Part shown: one piece after another, positions 1 through 7,920 of the stretch | Position numbering within the stretch: the first letter of the stretch is position 1 | Layout of the letters: every line of letters starts with the position of its first letter | DNA from: Flavivirga aquatica | GTDB lineage: Bacteria > Bacteroidota > Bacteroidia > Flavobacteriales > Flavobacteriaceae | NCBI RefSeq assembly: GCF_001747085.1 | Contig: NZ_MDJD01000054.1 | Location: 372,001-436,000 of the forward strand | Length of the DNA: 64,000 bases | Reading direction: 5' to 3' | Made by a program: the position numbers and the translations under genes | The notes under the pieces: generated by a model | What the model saw: only the letters and a program-made list of their open reading frames with translations | The model's database searches: none | Told to the model about the DNA's origin: nothing

Positions 1-72
1 ATTTTTCTCGGAATTGCTATTGTTTTAGCGCTAGAATGGTATGGCCAAAAAACAACAAAAATACATGAATAA
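1..72 (+). CDS. C-terminal end of a membrane protein (partial, runs in from the left edge)
   Basis: Reading frame 1 is open from the first base to a TAA at 70-72 and encodes 23 residues. A hydrophobic stretch (FLGIAIVLALEWYG) is followed by a short basic tail, which looks like the last membrane helix and cytoplasmic end of an integral membrane protein. Its stop overlaps the aroE start by 8 nt, so the two genes are probably co-transcribed and translationally coupled. In related Bacteroidota a DUF368 membrane protein often precedes aroE, and the tail would fit that. This is inference, because the body of the protein lies outside the window. Confidence 0.55.
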   Translation: MFLGIAIVLALEWYGQKTTKIHE

Positions 73-805
73 ATTAGGCCTTTTAGGTAAAAACATCTCT
101 TACTCATTTTCAAAAGCATATTTTCAAAAAAAATTTGAAGATAAACAAATTAATAACACCACTTATGAAAATTTTGATATTGAAAGTATAGATCTATTTC
201 TTTCTATAATAAAAAATACTCAAGATCTAAAAGGCTTGAACGTTACTATACCTTATAAGCAAGATGTACTTCCTTTCTTAGATAAAATAAACAAAAAAGC
301 AAAAGCTATAGGAGCAGTAAATACTATTAAGATAACAAAAAAAGGTAAACTTGTAGGTTACAATACCGATTGTTATGGTTTTAGTAAAAGCTTAAAACCT
401 TTTATAGAATCTCATCACAAACATGCATTAATTTTAGGTACTGGTGGTGCAAGTAAAGCTGTAGCTTATAGCTTAAAAAAAATGGGAATCTCTTATAAAT
501 ATGTTTCAAGAAAATTATCGAAAGGTATTAGTTTTACTTATGATACTTTAACTGAAAAAGATATAAAAGAACACCAAATCATTATTAATTGTACACCATT
601 AGGTACATTCCCTAATATAGATATTTGTCCCAATATTCCATATAATTCCATAAACAGCCATCATGTTTTGTATGATTTAATATACAACCCTGAAGAAACT
701 AAGTTTTTAAAACAAGGCAAACAACGACAAGCTAAGACGATTAATGGTTTAAACATGCTTAAATTACAGGCTGAGAAAGCTTGGTCTATATGGGGTTTAG
801 AATAA
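65..805 (+). CDS. aroE: Shikimate dehydrogenase
   Basis: Catalyses NADP(H)-dependent reduction of 3-dehydroshikimate to shikimate in the chorismate pathway, in the cytoplasm. Visible motifs in order: the substrate-binding SYSFSK near residue 12, NVTIPYK near 59 with the catalytic lysine, GAVNTI, NTDCYGF, the Rossmann loop GTGGASKA near 123, NCTPLGTFP near 178 and a C-terminal NGLNMLKLQAEKAW. The length of 246 aa is normal for a compact AroE. I place the start at the ATG at 65, giving MNKLGLLGK, because the residues before it are unlike the family and overlap the preceding gene more heavily. A DUF349 gene follows on the same strand after 106 nt. Confidence 0.93.
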   Translation: MNKLGLLGKNISYSFSKAYFQKKFEDKQINNTTYENFDIESIDLFLSIIKNTQDLKGLNVTIPYKQDVLPFLDKINKKAKAIGAVNTIKITKKGKLVGYNTDCYGFSKSLKPFIESHHKHALILGTGGASKAVAYSLKKMGISYKYVSRKLSKGISFTYDTLTEKDIKEHQIIINCTPLGTFPNIDICPNIPYNSINSHHVLYDLIYNPEETKFLKQGKQRQAKTINGLNMLKLQAEKAWSIWGLE

Positions 806-911
806 AACTTTCTTTATAATCGTTAAAACACAAGCTACAACTTTGTTAATAATTTACTTGTTAGTATCTTTAAAGTCTAAAGTAATTTAATGAACCTTAA
901 CATTTTTTAAA

Positions 912-2882
912 ATGTCTGATATAGATAAACTGCAACAAGCAGAAGAAACTAGTGCAAATAATTCTAATGATAAAAACACTGAATTAAATGAAAGCCAACA
1001 AGAGAGTACTGCTCCTGTTGAAGATTCAAATGCCACAAAAGAAGACCTTGAAAACACTAGTGAAAAAATTGAGACAGCTTCAGATAATGATGAAGTCTTG
1101 AATGAAATAGAAGAATCTAATGCTGAAGACGCTGAAGATGAAGGGAATAAAGACAGACATACTATTGAGGTAAAAGCCTACGATACTATGTCTTTAGAAG
1201 CTCTTGCTATTGAATTAGAAAAGCTTTTGAAAAATGAAAAAGTTCAGGCAATTAAATCGCATATAGATAGTATAAATGCGGAATTTAAAACCAAATTTCA
1301 AGCACTTCTTGATGAAAAAAAGGAAGACTTCATTAATGAAGGAGGTAATGAAATAGATTTTTATTATTCATCCCCTGTCCAAAAAAGATTTAAAGAAGCC
1401 TATAAAGATTATAGAAAGAAGCTAAATGATCATTATCAAAGTTTAGAGAAAGACTTAAAACAAAATTTAGCTAACAAACTTGAAATTATTGAAGAGTTAA
1501 AAGGGTTATTAAACTTAGAAGAGAATATTAACACTACTTATAAACACTTTAAAGAGTTACAAGAACGTTGGAGAACTACGGGACCTATACCTAGAGATAA
1601 ATATAATAATGCTTGGAATAGCTACCACCACCATGTTGAAATATTTTACGATTTTTTACATTTAAATAGAGATTTACGAGATTTAGATTTCAAGCATAAT
1701 TTAGAAAAGAAATTATTAATTATTGAACGTGCTGAAGAGTTAGCTCAAGATGATAATGTGATGCGTGCTTTTAGAGAGTTGCAAGAACTTCACAAAATGT
1801 GGAAAGAAGAACTTGGACCTGTTGGTAAAGAACATAGAGAAGCAATCTGGGAACGCTTTAAAATTGCTACCAAAATAATTAATGATAAACGACAAGTTTA
1901 TTATCAAGAAATAGATAAAGTTTACGAAAAAAACTTAGACGTAAAACTTGAAATTATTGCTAAGATTGATGCTATAAACACTCAAGAAAGTAATTCCCAT
2001 AGTGCGTGGCAAAAGAAAATCAAAGATATTGAAGAACAACGAGAAGCCTTTTTTAGCGCTGGTAAAGTTCCAATAAAAGTGAATGAAAGTACTTGGGCTA
2101 AATTTAAAGAATCTGTAAGAACATTTAATAGACAAAAAAATGCGTTTTATAAAGATCTTAAAAAAGATCAATATAAAAACTTACAACATAAATTAGATTT
2201 AATTAAAATAGCTGAAGACAATAAGGATAGTGACGATTTTGAAGTAACCACTTCTTTGATGAAAAAAATTCAAAGTGATTGGAAAAAAATTGGTCATGTA
2301 CCTCGTAAAGACAGTGATAAAATATGGAAACAATTTAAGGCTGCTTGTAATCACTATTTTGATAAACTTCATGCTAGCAGAAATGCTGCCAATCAAGAAT
2401 ATGTTGAAGCTTACAATAAAAAGAATGAACTTTTAAGTGTCCTGAAAGACTTAAAACTAACAGGTACTCAAGAAGAAAATATTGCTGTAATTAAAGACTA
2501 TATAAATCAATGGAAAACGCTTGGTAGAGTTCCTAATGACAAGCGTTATATTGAAGGTAAATTTCAGAAAACTATTGACGAACTACTTAGTAGTTTGAAA
2601 ATGGATAAGAATGAAGCTGAAATGATTAAGTATCAAAATAAACTTGATAGTATCAACGCTTCTGACGACAATAAAAACTTAGATAATGAGCGTACTTTTA
2701 TTCGCAAAAAAATTGATGAAGTAAAAAGTCAAATCAATCAGTTAGAAAATAATTTACAATTTTTCACAAATGTTAAGGATGACAATCCACTTGTAAAAGA
2801 AGTTCATGATAACATTAAATCACATAAAGAAGCCCTAGATCTGTGGAAAATTAAATTGCAAAAAATAAAAGAGCTATATTAA
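912..2882 (+). CDS. DUF349 repeat protein
   Basis: A 656-aa protein with a highly acidic, low-complexity N-terminus (about residues 1-85, rich in E, D, N and S) followed by tandem DUF349 helical repeats. I count about five repeats, recognisable by a W-x(3-4)-G-x-[IV]-P core: ERWRTTGPIP, KMWKEELGPV, EAFFSAGKVP, SDWKKIGHVP and NQWKTLGRVP, each followed by a long charged helix. The C-terminus is predicted coiled coil. No signal peptide is visible, so it is probably cytoplasmic. The family is common in Bacteroidota next to aroE, and its function is unknown to me. Transcription probably ends at the hairpin at 2980-3010. Confidence 0.85.
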   Translation: MSDIDKLQQAEETSANNSNDKNTELNESQQESTAPVEDSNATKEDLENTSEKIETASDNDEVLNEIEESNAEDAEDEGNKDRHTIEVKAYDTMSLEALAIELEKLLKNEKVQAIKSHIDSINAEFKTKFQALLDEKKEDFINEGGNEIDFYYSSPVQKRFKEAYKDYRKKLNDHYQSLEKDLKQNLANKLEIIEELKGLLNLEENINTTYKHFKELQERWRTTGPIPRDKYNNAWNSYHHHVEIFYDFLHLNRDLRDLDFKHNLEKKLLIIERAEELAQDDNVMRAFRELQELHKMWKEELGPVGKEHREAIWERFKIATKIINDKRQVYYQEIDKVYEKNLDVKLEIIAKIDAINTQESNSHSAWQKKIKDIEEQREAFFSAGKVPIKVNESTWAKFKESVRTFNRQKNAFYKDLKKDQYKNLQHKLDLIKIAEDNKDSDDFEVTTSLMKKIQSDWKKIGHVPRKDSDKIWKQFKAACNHYFDKLHASRNAANQEYVEAYNKKNELLSVLKDLKLTGTQEENIAVIKDYINQWKTLGRVPNDKRYIEGKFQKTIDELLSSLKMDKNEAEMIKYQNKLDSINASDDNKNLDNERTFIRKKIDEVKSQINQLENNLQFFTNVKDDNPLVKEVHDNIKSHKEALDLWKIKLQKIKELY

Positions 2883-2979
2883 GTAGACAAAATAAAAAAC
2901 AGACTACAATAAATGAATTTCAAAGCTATAATTCAAGGCTATAAATTGAAACCATTTACTGAGAATTCAATAAAATAAA

Positions 2980-3010
2980 AACCTGATAAGCTTTAAAAGC
3001 TTATCAGGTT
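2980..3010. terminator. Bidirectional intrinsic terminator between the DUF349 gene and mazG
   Basis: Perfect inverted repeat with 15-bp arms (AACCTGATAAGCTTT at 2980-2994 and its complement at 2996-3010). It is flanked by an A run on the left and a T run on the right, so it can end transcripts in both directions. It lies between two convergent genes. Confidence 0.85.
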
Positions 3011-3023
3011 TTTATTTTAAAAC

Positions 3024-3797
3024 TTAAAGACTTTTAGCTTCTTCCCAAAATACGTCCATTTCGGCTAGAGTCATATCTTTTAAAGGTTTATTCATACTTT
3101 TTGCTTTACTTTCTAAATATTGAAAACGTTTAGAAAATTTCTTATTAGTACGTTCTAAGGCATTTTCTGGGTTTATATTTAAGAATCTAGCATAATTTAC
3201 CATAGAAAATATAACATCTCCAAATTCGCTTTCCATAGCATCTTGATTACCAGAGTCTACTTCTGCTTTAAATTCGTTTAACTCCTCCTCTACTTTTTCC
3301 CAAACTTGATTAGGCTCCTCCCAATCAAAGCCTACACCTGCTACTTTTTCCTGAATTCTATTTGCTTTGACTAATGCTGGTAAACTTTTAGGAACACCTT
3401 CCAAAACACTATTTTTGCCTTCTTTTAATTTTAAATTTTCCCAATTACGCTTTACATCTTCTTCGTTTTTAACTTTAACATCTCCATAAATATGAGGATG
3501 CCTATGTATTAGTTTTTCACATATACTATTGCATACATCTGCAATATCAAAAGCACCTTTTTCTCTTCCTATTTTAGCATAAAAAACCATATGTAATAAT
3601 ACATCTCCTAATTCCTTTTTGACCTCTTCTAAATCATTATCTAGTATAGCATCTCCAAGTTCGTAAGTTTCTTCAATGGTTAAATGTCGTAAGGTTTCCA
3701 TAGTCTGCTTTTTATCCCATGGACATTGCTCACGCAATTCGTCCATAATAGTTAACAATCTATCAAATGCCTTTAGTTCTTCTGCTCTGGAATTCAT
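3024..3797 (-). CDS. mazG: Nucleoside triphosphate pyrophosphohydrolase MazG
   Basis: Hydrolyses (d)NTPs to NMP and pyrophosphate, a house-cleaning role in the nucleotide pool. The protein has 257 aa, close to the E. coli enzyme, with two MazG domains. The N-terminal domain shows CPWDKKQT near residue 25, the metal-binding EETYELGDAI near 42 and KKELGDVLLHMVFYAKIG near 60. The second domain has EEELNEFKAEV and ESEFGDVIFSMVNYARF, with the family's ExxE...ExxD arrangement. The ATG at 3797 is preceded by a TATTTTTG -7 element. The gene converges with the DUF349 gene and shares its terminator. Confidence 0.95.
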   Translation of the reverse strand: MNSRAEELKAFDRLLTIMDELREQCPWDKKQTMETLRHLTIEETYELGDAILDNDLEEVKKELGDVLLHMVFYAKIGREKGAFDIADVCNSICEKLIHRHPHIYGDVKVKNEEDVKRNWENLKLKEGKNSVLEGVPKSLPALVKANRIQEKVAGVGFDWEEPNQVWEKVEEELNEFKAEVDSGNQDAMESEFGDVIFSMVNYARFLNINPENALERTNKKFSKRFQYLESKAKSMNKPLKDMTLAEMDVFWEEAKSL

Positions 3798-3811
3798 TCT
3801 TGGAGTTTTAA

Positions 3812-3819
3812 CAAAAATA
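3812..3819 (-). promoter_or_regulatory. Bacteroidota -7 promoter element for mazG
   Basis: TATTTTTG on the minus strand is an exact match to TAnnTTTG and ends 14 nt before the mazG ATG. No clear TTG -33 element is present at the usual spacing. Confidence 0.5.
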
Positions 3820-3869
3820 CAATTTTGGAATAAATATAAAATGTTAGAATTTATTAGTACTAGATTTCT

Positions 3870-5015
3870 TTAAAAATATTTTATGAGTTTTGAATTGCTC
3901 TTTCTTTTATATTCAGAAAATCTTTTGGTTGGAAAATAAAGTACTATAATAAATATAATTGAAACAATTAAAAGCTGATAATACTCTGGAAAAGAAAAAT
4001 CATTTTCTTCAGTCAAAAAATTAGTAAATACTAATAGTTTAAAAACTAAAAGTAATGCGTATAAATGAATAATATAGAAAAACATTGGAGCTGCTCCCAT
4101 TACTTTTAATAATTGCATCCATTTGTAGTTAAAATATTCAAAAAACCATAATAGTATAAAGCCAACACCTATAGTTAATAGCAAGTAGTTAAAAGAAGGT
4201 GGATACTTTGTAAAGTTAATAAAAGACATTACCGTTTTTAATGCAGAATCTTGTGTTTCCCATGGTAATGTTTCTCCATAAATATTAAACCCACGTAAGA
4301 TTAATAAAAGGCTTAAACATATAGCTGAAAGTGAAACTAGCCACTTAGCTCTATTTTTAAAAGTACGTTCATGTTTATATAAAGCTCCTGAAAAGTAACC
4401 TAATAATATTAAACCAATCCAAGGTAATATTGGATATGACACTTTTACATTTACAACGCTATCTTTTAGTAAATAACCTCGGTCATGGAGTATCGTCCAT
4501 AATGAAAACCCAATTTCATCATAATTAAATGAAATGGGCGTTAATATATTATGTCCAGCCACAATTAGAATACCTATAATTAATATTAATAATCTTGGTA
4601 GTTTGCTAAATAACGATAATGCTATCATGCTCATTCCAATAGCCCAAATTATTTGTAAATATAAAGTTTGATAAGCGCCATACCATGAAAAATTAACTAC
4701 AGTCAATTCTAATAATAACAAGAAAATACCGCGTTTAAATAAAAACAAACTTGCAGATCTTGGCGGTTTATTTTTAGGATTAGCGTAAAGCCAAGCACCT
4801 AAACCTGTTAAAAACACGAATGTAGGTGCACAAAAATGTGTACTTATCCTTGTGAAAAAAAATTTAGGCTCTATAACATTAATATTCATAGGATCCGTAA
4901 TAGGTATATTAGAAAAAAAACGTTCTCTTACATGATCTACAAGCATAATAATCATTACAAGACCACGAAGTATGTCTATTGAAGAAATTCTAGAGGTTTT
5001 AGTAGAAACTGTCAT
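3870..5015 (-). CDS. DUF1624 / heparan-alpha-glucosaminide N-acetyltransferase-like membrane protein
   Basis: A polytopic membrane protein of about 381 aa. The N-terminal signature RISSIDILRGLVMIIMLVDH, followed by a long first loop and FCAPTFVFLTGLGAWL, is typical of the DUF1624/HGSNAT_cat superfamily of membrane acyltransferases. About ten hydrophobic segments follow. The substrate cannot be told from the sequence; an envelope glycan or lipid is a family-based guess. I chose the ATG at 5015, since the slightly longer frame needs a TTG. It has no obvious operon partner. A decayed receptor gene lies upstream on the same strand. Confidence 0.8.
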   Translation of the reverse strand: MTVSTKTSRISSIDILRGLVMIIMLVDHVRERFFSNIPITDPMNINVIEPKFFFTRISTHFCAPTFVFLTGLGAWLYANPKNKPPRSASLFLFKRGIFLLLLELTVVNFSWYGAYQTLYLQIIWAIGMSMIALSLFSKLPRLLILIIGILIVAGHNILTPISFNYDEIGFSLWTILHDRGYLLKDSVVNVKVSYPILPWIGLILLGYFSGALYKHERTFKNRAKWLVSLSAICLSLLLILRGFNIYGETLPWETQDSALKTVMSFINFTKYPPSFNYLLLTIGVGFILLWFFEYFNYKWMQLLKVMGAAPMFFYIIHLYALLLVFKLLVFTNFLTEENDFSFPEYYQLLIVSIIFIIVLYFPTKRFSEYKRKSNSKLIKYF

Positions 5016-5104
5016 ATTCAAAATTGTAATATTATAAAATTTAAAAACTAGTTTTAAATTTCTGGTTCAAAAATAGGTGAAATCCTACTATTCTATAGCT
5101 AAAT

Positions 5105-5470
5105 TTAGAAAGTATATACTACATTTAACAAAAAAATTCTTGGTGTACCAGAAAACAACCTTGTAGGTATTAGTGCGCCTATCCAATACTATTTATTTAA
5201 TAAATTATTAATAGATAAATAATTTTAAACTTATCTATTTGATAGTATAAAGCGCCATCTAATACAGCATGCTCTGAAATAAAAAATAGTGTTCCAAATT
5301 GAGATAATTGCTTAGAAGCTGCATTTTCACCTAGACCAAAACTAGGAATTAGAGATTGATTATTGAACATATATCGTCCCAAAAAACCTGCTAAATATTT
5401 TGGTAATCCAAAAGGTATTTGTCCGCCTCTAAAATTGTCTTTGCCTTCTGCAATACCAATTTATTAATGA
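5105..5470 (-). pseudogene. Decayed C-terminal fragment of a TonB-dependent outer-membrane receptor
   Basis: On the minus strand, a frame from about 5470 to 5199 gives RGGQIPFGLPKYL, then GRYMF, FGLGENAAS and VLDGALYYQIDKFK, the pattern of the last beta-strands of a siderophore-type TonB-dependent receptor. The expected continuation lies in a different frame: SINNLLNK, a TAG, then YWIGALIPTRLF, SGTPRIFLLNVVYTF and a stop at 5105-5107. NNLxNKxYW, GTPR and the terminal aromatic residue are hallmarks of that barrel end. So the fragment has lost the plug and most of the barrel and carries at least one frameshift and one nonsense codon. It cannot be functional. The family call is from recognised motifs, not a search. 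Confidence 0.7.
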
Positions 5471-5988
5471 AAAACTTAAAAACATTAGTAATCTTTTAAA
5501 GGCATATAATACCTTTAGAATATAGGCGCTTTAAAAAGAAAATTATTATGAGCATATATTTATAACTACTTAATTTTATAAACTGGAAAAAAAGATACCT
5601 CTTTGGTAACATAGAATGATAAAAATGTCTATAACTACTCTATGAATACTTTTATATTTAAACACAAAATATTAAAGCTATGTATTACAATTATTTAAAT
5701 TATTTTTGAACAATAATTTATTGTTTTAATCTAGCCAAAAAAATTACATGAACTACTTCGACCAAGATTTCGAAGTATCAAATAGAAATTCCTTTTTTAT
5801 TTAGACGCAAACGTCGGGGAATTAAACCCGAAAATGATTAAATTCGTTTAACAACCAATAAAATTTCATTGAAATGGATCTTTCTTTGCATTAGCTGTAA
5901 TTAGAAAAAATCTCCAATACGGTTTTCCATAATTAAATTAACTTGTAAGTGAATATTTTAGCTAAATAATTTTAATAAACTTATAAGT
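5471..5988. other. Gene-free AT-rich stretch in the accessory island
   Basis: No credible gene is seen in about 520 bp. A short inverted repeat (TACTTCGA at 5754-5761, TCGAAGTA at 5770-5777) and the short hairpin GACGcaaaCGTC lie here. A broken frame at roughly 5780-5900 reads KYQIEIPFLFRRKRRGIKP, a stop and then IRLTTNKISLKW. It could be the tail of a dead gene, but I cannot name the family. The composition is AT-rich, as expected of decayed DNA. Confidence 0.4.
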
Positions 5989-6129
5989 ATGAATATTATA
6001 CAAGCTATTAAACCAGGTCCTAAACCAAAAAAAGAAGATGGCACTCCTGACAAAAGAAGACGTGTAAGACCTGAAACTAAGCCTAAACATCCAGGGTTAA
6101 AACCTCATAAACATAAACCTAACGACTAA
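5989..6129 (+). CDS. Small Lys/Pro/Arg-rich protein, unknown
   Basis: A 46-codon ORF starting at ATG 5989 (MNIIQAIKPGPKPKKEDG) and ending at TAA 6127-6129. The product is strongly basic, with KPGPKPKK, DKRRRVRPETKP and a His/Lys/Pro-rich C-terminus (GLKPHKHKP). There is no hydrophobic segment. It is probably disordered and could bind nucleic acid or an acidic partner, but this is inference. It lies 29 nt before the HNH-like remnant on the same strand. An uninterrupted frame with such biased composition in AT-rich DNA suggests a real gene, but without homologues in hand it stays tentative. Confidence 0.45.
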   Translation: MNIIQAIKPGPKPKKEDGTPDKRRRVRPETKPKHPGLKPHKHKPND

Positions 6130-6158
6130 ATTTAATAAGAACTATTTTATTTAAAACT

Positions 6159-6385
6159 ATGGTATTTACAGACGAAAAAATTGAAGAGATATGGAAAAAA
6201 GGAACTGTTGTTTCTGGTAATAAACCTAATGAATATAGAAAAGACCAATGTGGAGTTTGGATAGCTAAAAATCAATATGGAAATAGGAAATCAAAAAATA
6301 TGGCTAAACCTGATGGAAAATTAGTTTGTACAATAGTAATCAAGCGGTGTTGATAATGTAGAAAATAATTACGTCAAAATAGATA
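6159..6385 (+). pseudogene. HNH-endonuclease-like gene lacking its catalytic core
   Basis: The open frame 6159-6353 encodes 64 aa: FTDEKIEEIWKKG, VVSGNKPNEYRKDQCGVWI and KNQYGNRKSK. This matches my recollection of the N-terminus of small HNH proteins, in which YRKDxCGAWI and YGNR are followed by YGWEIDHI and a conserved core ending LQPLQWxNN. Here that core is absent and the sequence jumps to the usual C-terminal segment DGKLVCTIV. The next expected residues, SSGVDNVEN, are encoded one base out of frame (TCA at 6340 onward). I infer an internal deletion plus a 1-nt frameshift. The protein cannot cleave DNA, although a truncated product could still be made. Confidence 0.6.
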
Positions 6386-6417
6386 AATATCTTTTAATAT
6401 TAAATAAAAAAGTAATT

Positions 6418-6732
6418 ATGGCAAGATACAGAATCTCAGGAGTAAGGAAAGACTATAATAACGTAATAACTCATTATGCATTTCATACAGTTAATAATAA
6501 AACAATTAGTAGAGCATCAAAAAAATCTAAAGTAGATGCTATAAAACTATTAGAAATCAATGAAAACTCTGCTATTACTTGGATTTGGAATTATTCTACT
6601 GCCTACTGGAAAATAGGAGAAAACGTAGAAGTGATAAATGGAAGTAATGGTAAATATCTAAGGTCAAACCCAGACAATACTAAAACAGACAATCTAGCAA
6701 ATTTAATTGATTTCGATTGGATAGCTCCTTAA
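6418..6732 (+). CDS. DUF3892 family protein
   Basis: A 104-aa soluble protein whose RISGVRKDYNNVITHYAFHT, followed by ISRASKKSKVDAIKLLE and WNIG/WKIG-type residues, identifies DUF3892. The C-terminus ends NLIDFDWIAP, as in the family. Its function is unknown. The small size, the conserved tryptophans (WIWNYSTAYWKIG) and the lack of a signal peptide suggest a compact cytoplasmic domain. It follows the HNH-like remnant by about 30-60 nt on the same strand. The two may once have formed an operon with the 46-aa basic protein. Confidence 0.8.
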   Translation: MARYRISGVRKDYNNVITHYAFHTVNNKTISRASKKSKVDAIKLLEINENSAITWIWNYSTAYWKIGENVEVINGSNGKYLRSNPDNTKTDNLANLIDFDWIAP

Positions 6733-6780
6733 AAATTACAGCTAATAATACTATAATTAATATAAATTTAAGAGCTTAAC

Positions 6781-6942
6781 CCAAAGTCTATGGGCATTTA
6801 ACCAAATCCGCCAAACCTTTTTGATTTGGCTTTATAAAAAAGATAAAACTAAGTAAAAAGTTTTGGCTAAATGCTAAATCGAAAGTTAACTACTTTTAAT
6901 TCCCGAACTAACCATAAACAATACATTAGCCATTATTTGCAA
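6781..6942 (+). repeat. Structured gene-boundary sequence with imperfect palindromes
   Basis: A 160-bp stretch between DUF3892 and the next gene. It contains a GCCAAA/TTTGGC hairpin (6810-6815 and 6825-6830) and an imperfect inverted pair, GGCTAAATG at 6865-6873 and CATTAGCC at 6924-6931, with one unpaired base. AACTAACCATAAACAATAC lies just before the right arm. I recall very similar strings beside accessory genes in other flavobacterial genomes, so it may be a dispersed repeat or a cassette-type recombination site. No second copy is present in the window to prove repetition. Confidence 0.35.
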
Positions 6943-7644
6943 ATGAAGATTAAGAAATTTTTAAAGAAAAACGAAATTTATTTTAACACTATGACTTCTC
7001 TATTACTAGGGTTAATGGCAATAATTGTTACGTATAATTCAAACATAATAGCCAAAGAACAAAAGCAAATGAGTTATTATGAGAATACGCCAGATTTTCA
7101 CTTATCGCAAGAATACAAAAGAGATTCGACAGGTTACCCTAGAGAGGTTGCAATTAAAATAGCTAAATTCGGAGGAAAAGCAAAGAATATTTCTCTAAGA
7201 ATTAGAAGTTTTGCTCACTTCGAAATTATCGATGAACAGAATAATAAATTGAATAAATATATCCATTTAAACGGCTATTTTAACCAGAGTTATAGAACAG
7301 GAGAAAACAAGGGGGATATTAGATTACTAAAAGGCCTTGATAACAATAAAAAATTTGCTGAATTCACAAGAAGGATGAATGCTGGATTAACAAAAAAAGG
7401 GTATACTTCTATGTCTATTAATGCCTTATTTATCGTGAAAATTAATTACACAGATTTTCTCAATAATGAAAAGTATGAATATTATGATATTAGCTTTGCT
7501 GATGGCGTATTAATTGAAAAAAGTGATTTCAGAGTTGAATTATTCGAAAATAAAAAACCTTTACCTAAATCTATTCCTATCACAAGAATCGAAGATGAGG
7601 ATATTGAAAACTATTTGAAAATCGTAGTAAATAAGGAACAGTAG
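6943..7644 (+). CDS. Membrane-anchored protein of unknown function
   Basis: A 233-aa protein from the ATG at 6943: a basic N-terminus (MKIKKFLKKNE), one hydrophobic segment (MTSLLLGLMAIIVTYNS, about residues 17-33), then a roughly 200-aa hydrophilic domain. The domain looks mixed alpha/beta (EVAIKIAKFGGKAKNISLRI, FIVKINYTDFLNNEKYEYYD). The signal is not followed by an obvious cleavage site, so an N-terminal anchor is likely. The frame is open from 6871, but the first 24 codons lie in the structured boundary sequence and have a different composition, so I reject that start. No family is recognised. It stands alone and is probably accessory cargo. Confidence 0.65.
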   Translation: MKIKKFLKKNEIYFNTMTSLLLGLMAIIVTYNSNIIAKEQKQMSYYENTPDFHLSQEYKRDSTGYPREVAIKIAKFGGKAKNISLRIRSFAHFEIIDEQNNKLNKYIHLNGYFNQSYRTGENKGDIRLLKGLDNNKKFAEFTRRMNAGLTKKGYTSMSINALFIVKINYTDFLNNEKYEYYDISFADGVLIEKSDFRVELFENKKPLPKSIPITRIEDEDIENYLKIVVNKEQ

Positions 7645-7757
7645 CTAAACTAATATAAGAAAAAAACATAGACCTTTTAGGCTTAATTTAATACCATTTT
7701 AATCATAAAATGATGCATCTCAATTCATTATTTTTATACTTAAATTAGTATAAACAA

Positions 7758-7896
7758 AAAAGAGGCTGTCTAAAAAGTAAGTTTTTAGTTTAAATGTCAC
7801 ATTGAGTACAATCGAAATACTTTGATTTTCAAAACATTAAAACTTCGACTGCGCCCAGTTAAACAAGTACTAATTACTTTTTAGACAGCCTCTTTT
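7758..7896. repeat. 139-bp element with 23-bp perfect inverted ends
   Basis: The arms at 7758-7780 (beginning AAAAGAGGCTGTCTAAAAAG) and 7874-7896 are exact reverse complements. The inner sequence of about 93 bp includes GTCACATTGAGTACAATCGAA and CTTCGACTGCGCCCAG, strings that recur between genes in many flavobacteria by my recollection. The ends resemble insertion-sequence termini and there is no ORF inside, which fits a miniature inverted-repeat element. It sits between convergent genes, 24 nt from the aconitase stop, with T-rich flanks, and could double as a terminator. Confidence 0.6.
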
Positions 7897-7920
7897 AATT
7901 TCATATAATTAACTTCTTAA

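Noticed and set aside
41-64. Upstream ATG at 41 as the aroE start
   Set aside because: It would add eight residues (MAKKQQKY) not typical of AroE, deep inside the previous gene. The ATG at 65 gives the family N-terminus.
1935-2396. Minus-strand ORFs of 65-78 codons inside the DUF349 gene
   Set aside because: Antisense to a well-supported gene, no family features.
5197-5382. 61-aa minus-strand ORF as a small gene
   Set aside because: It is the open part of the decayed TonB-dependent receptor; the similarity continues beyond both its ends.
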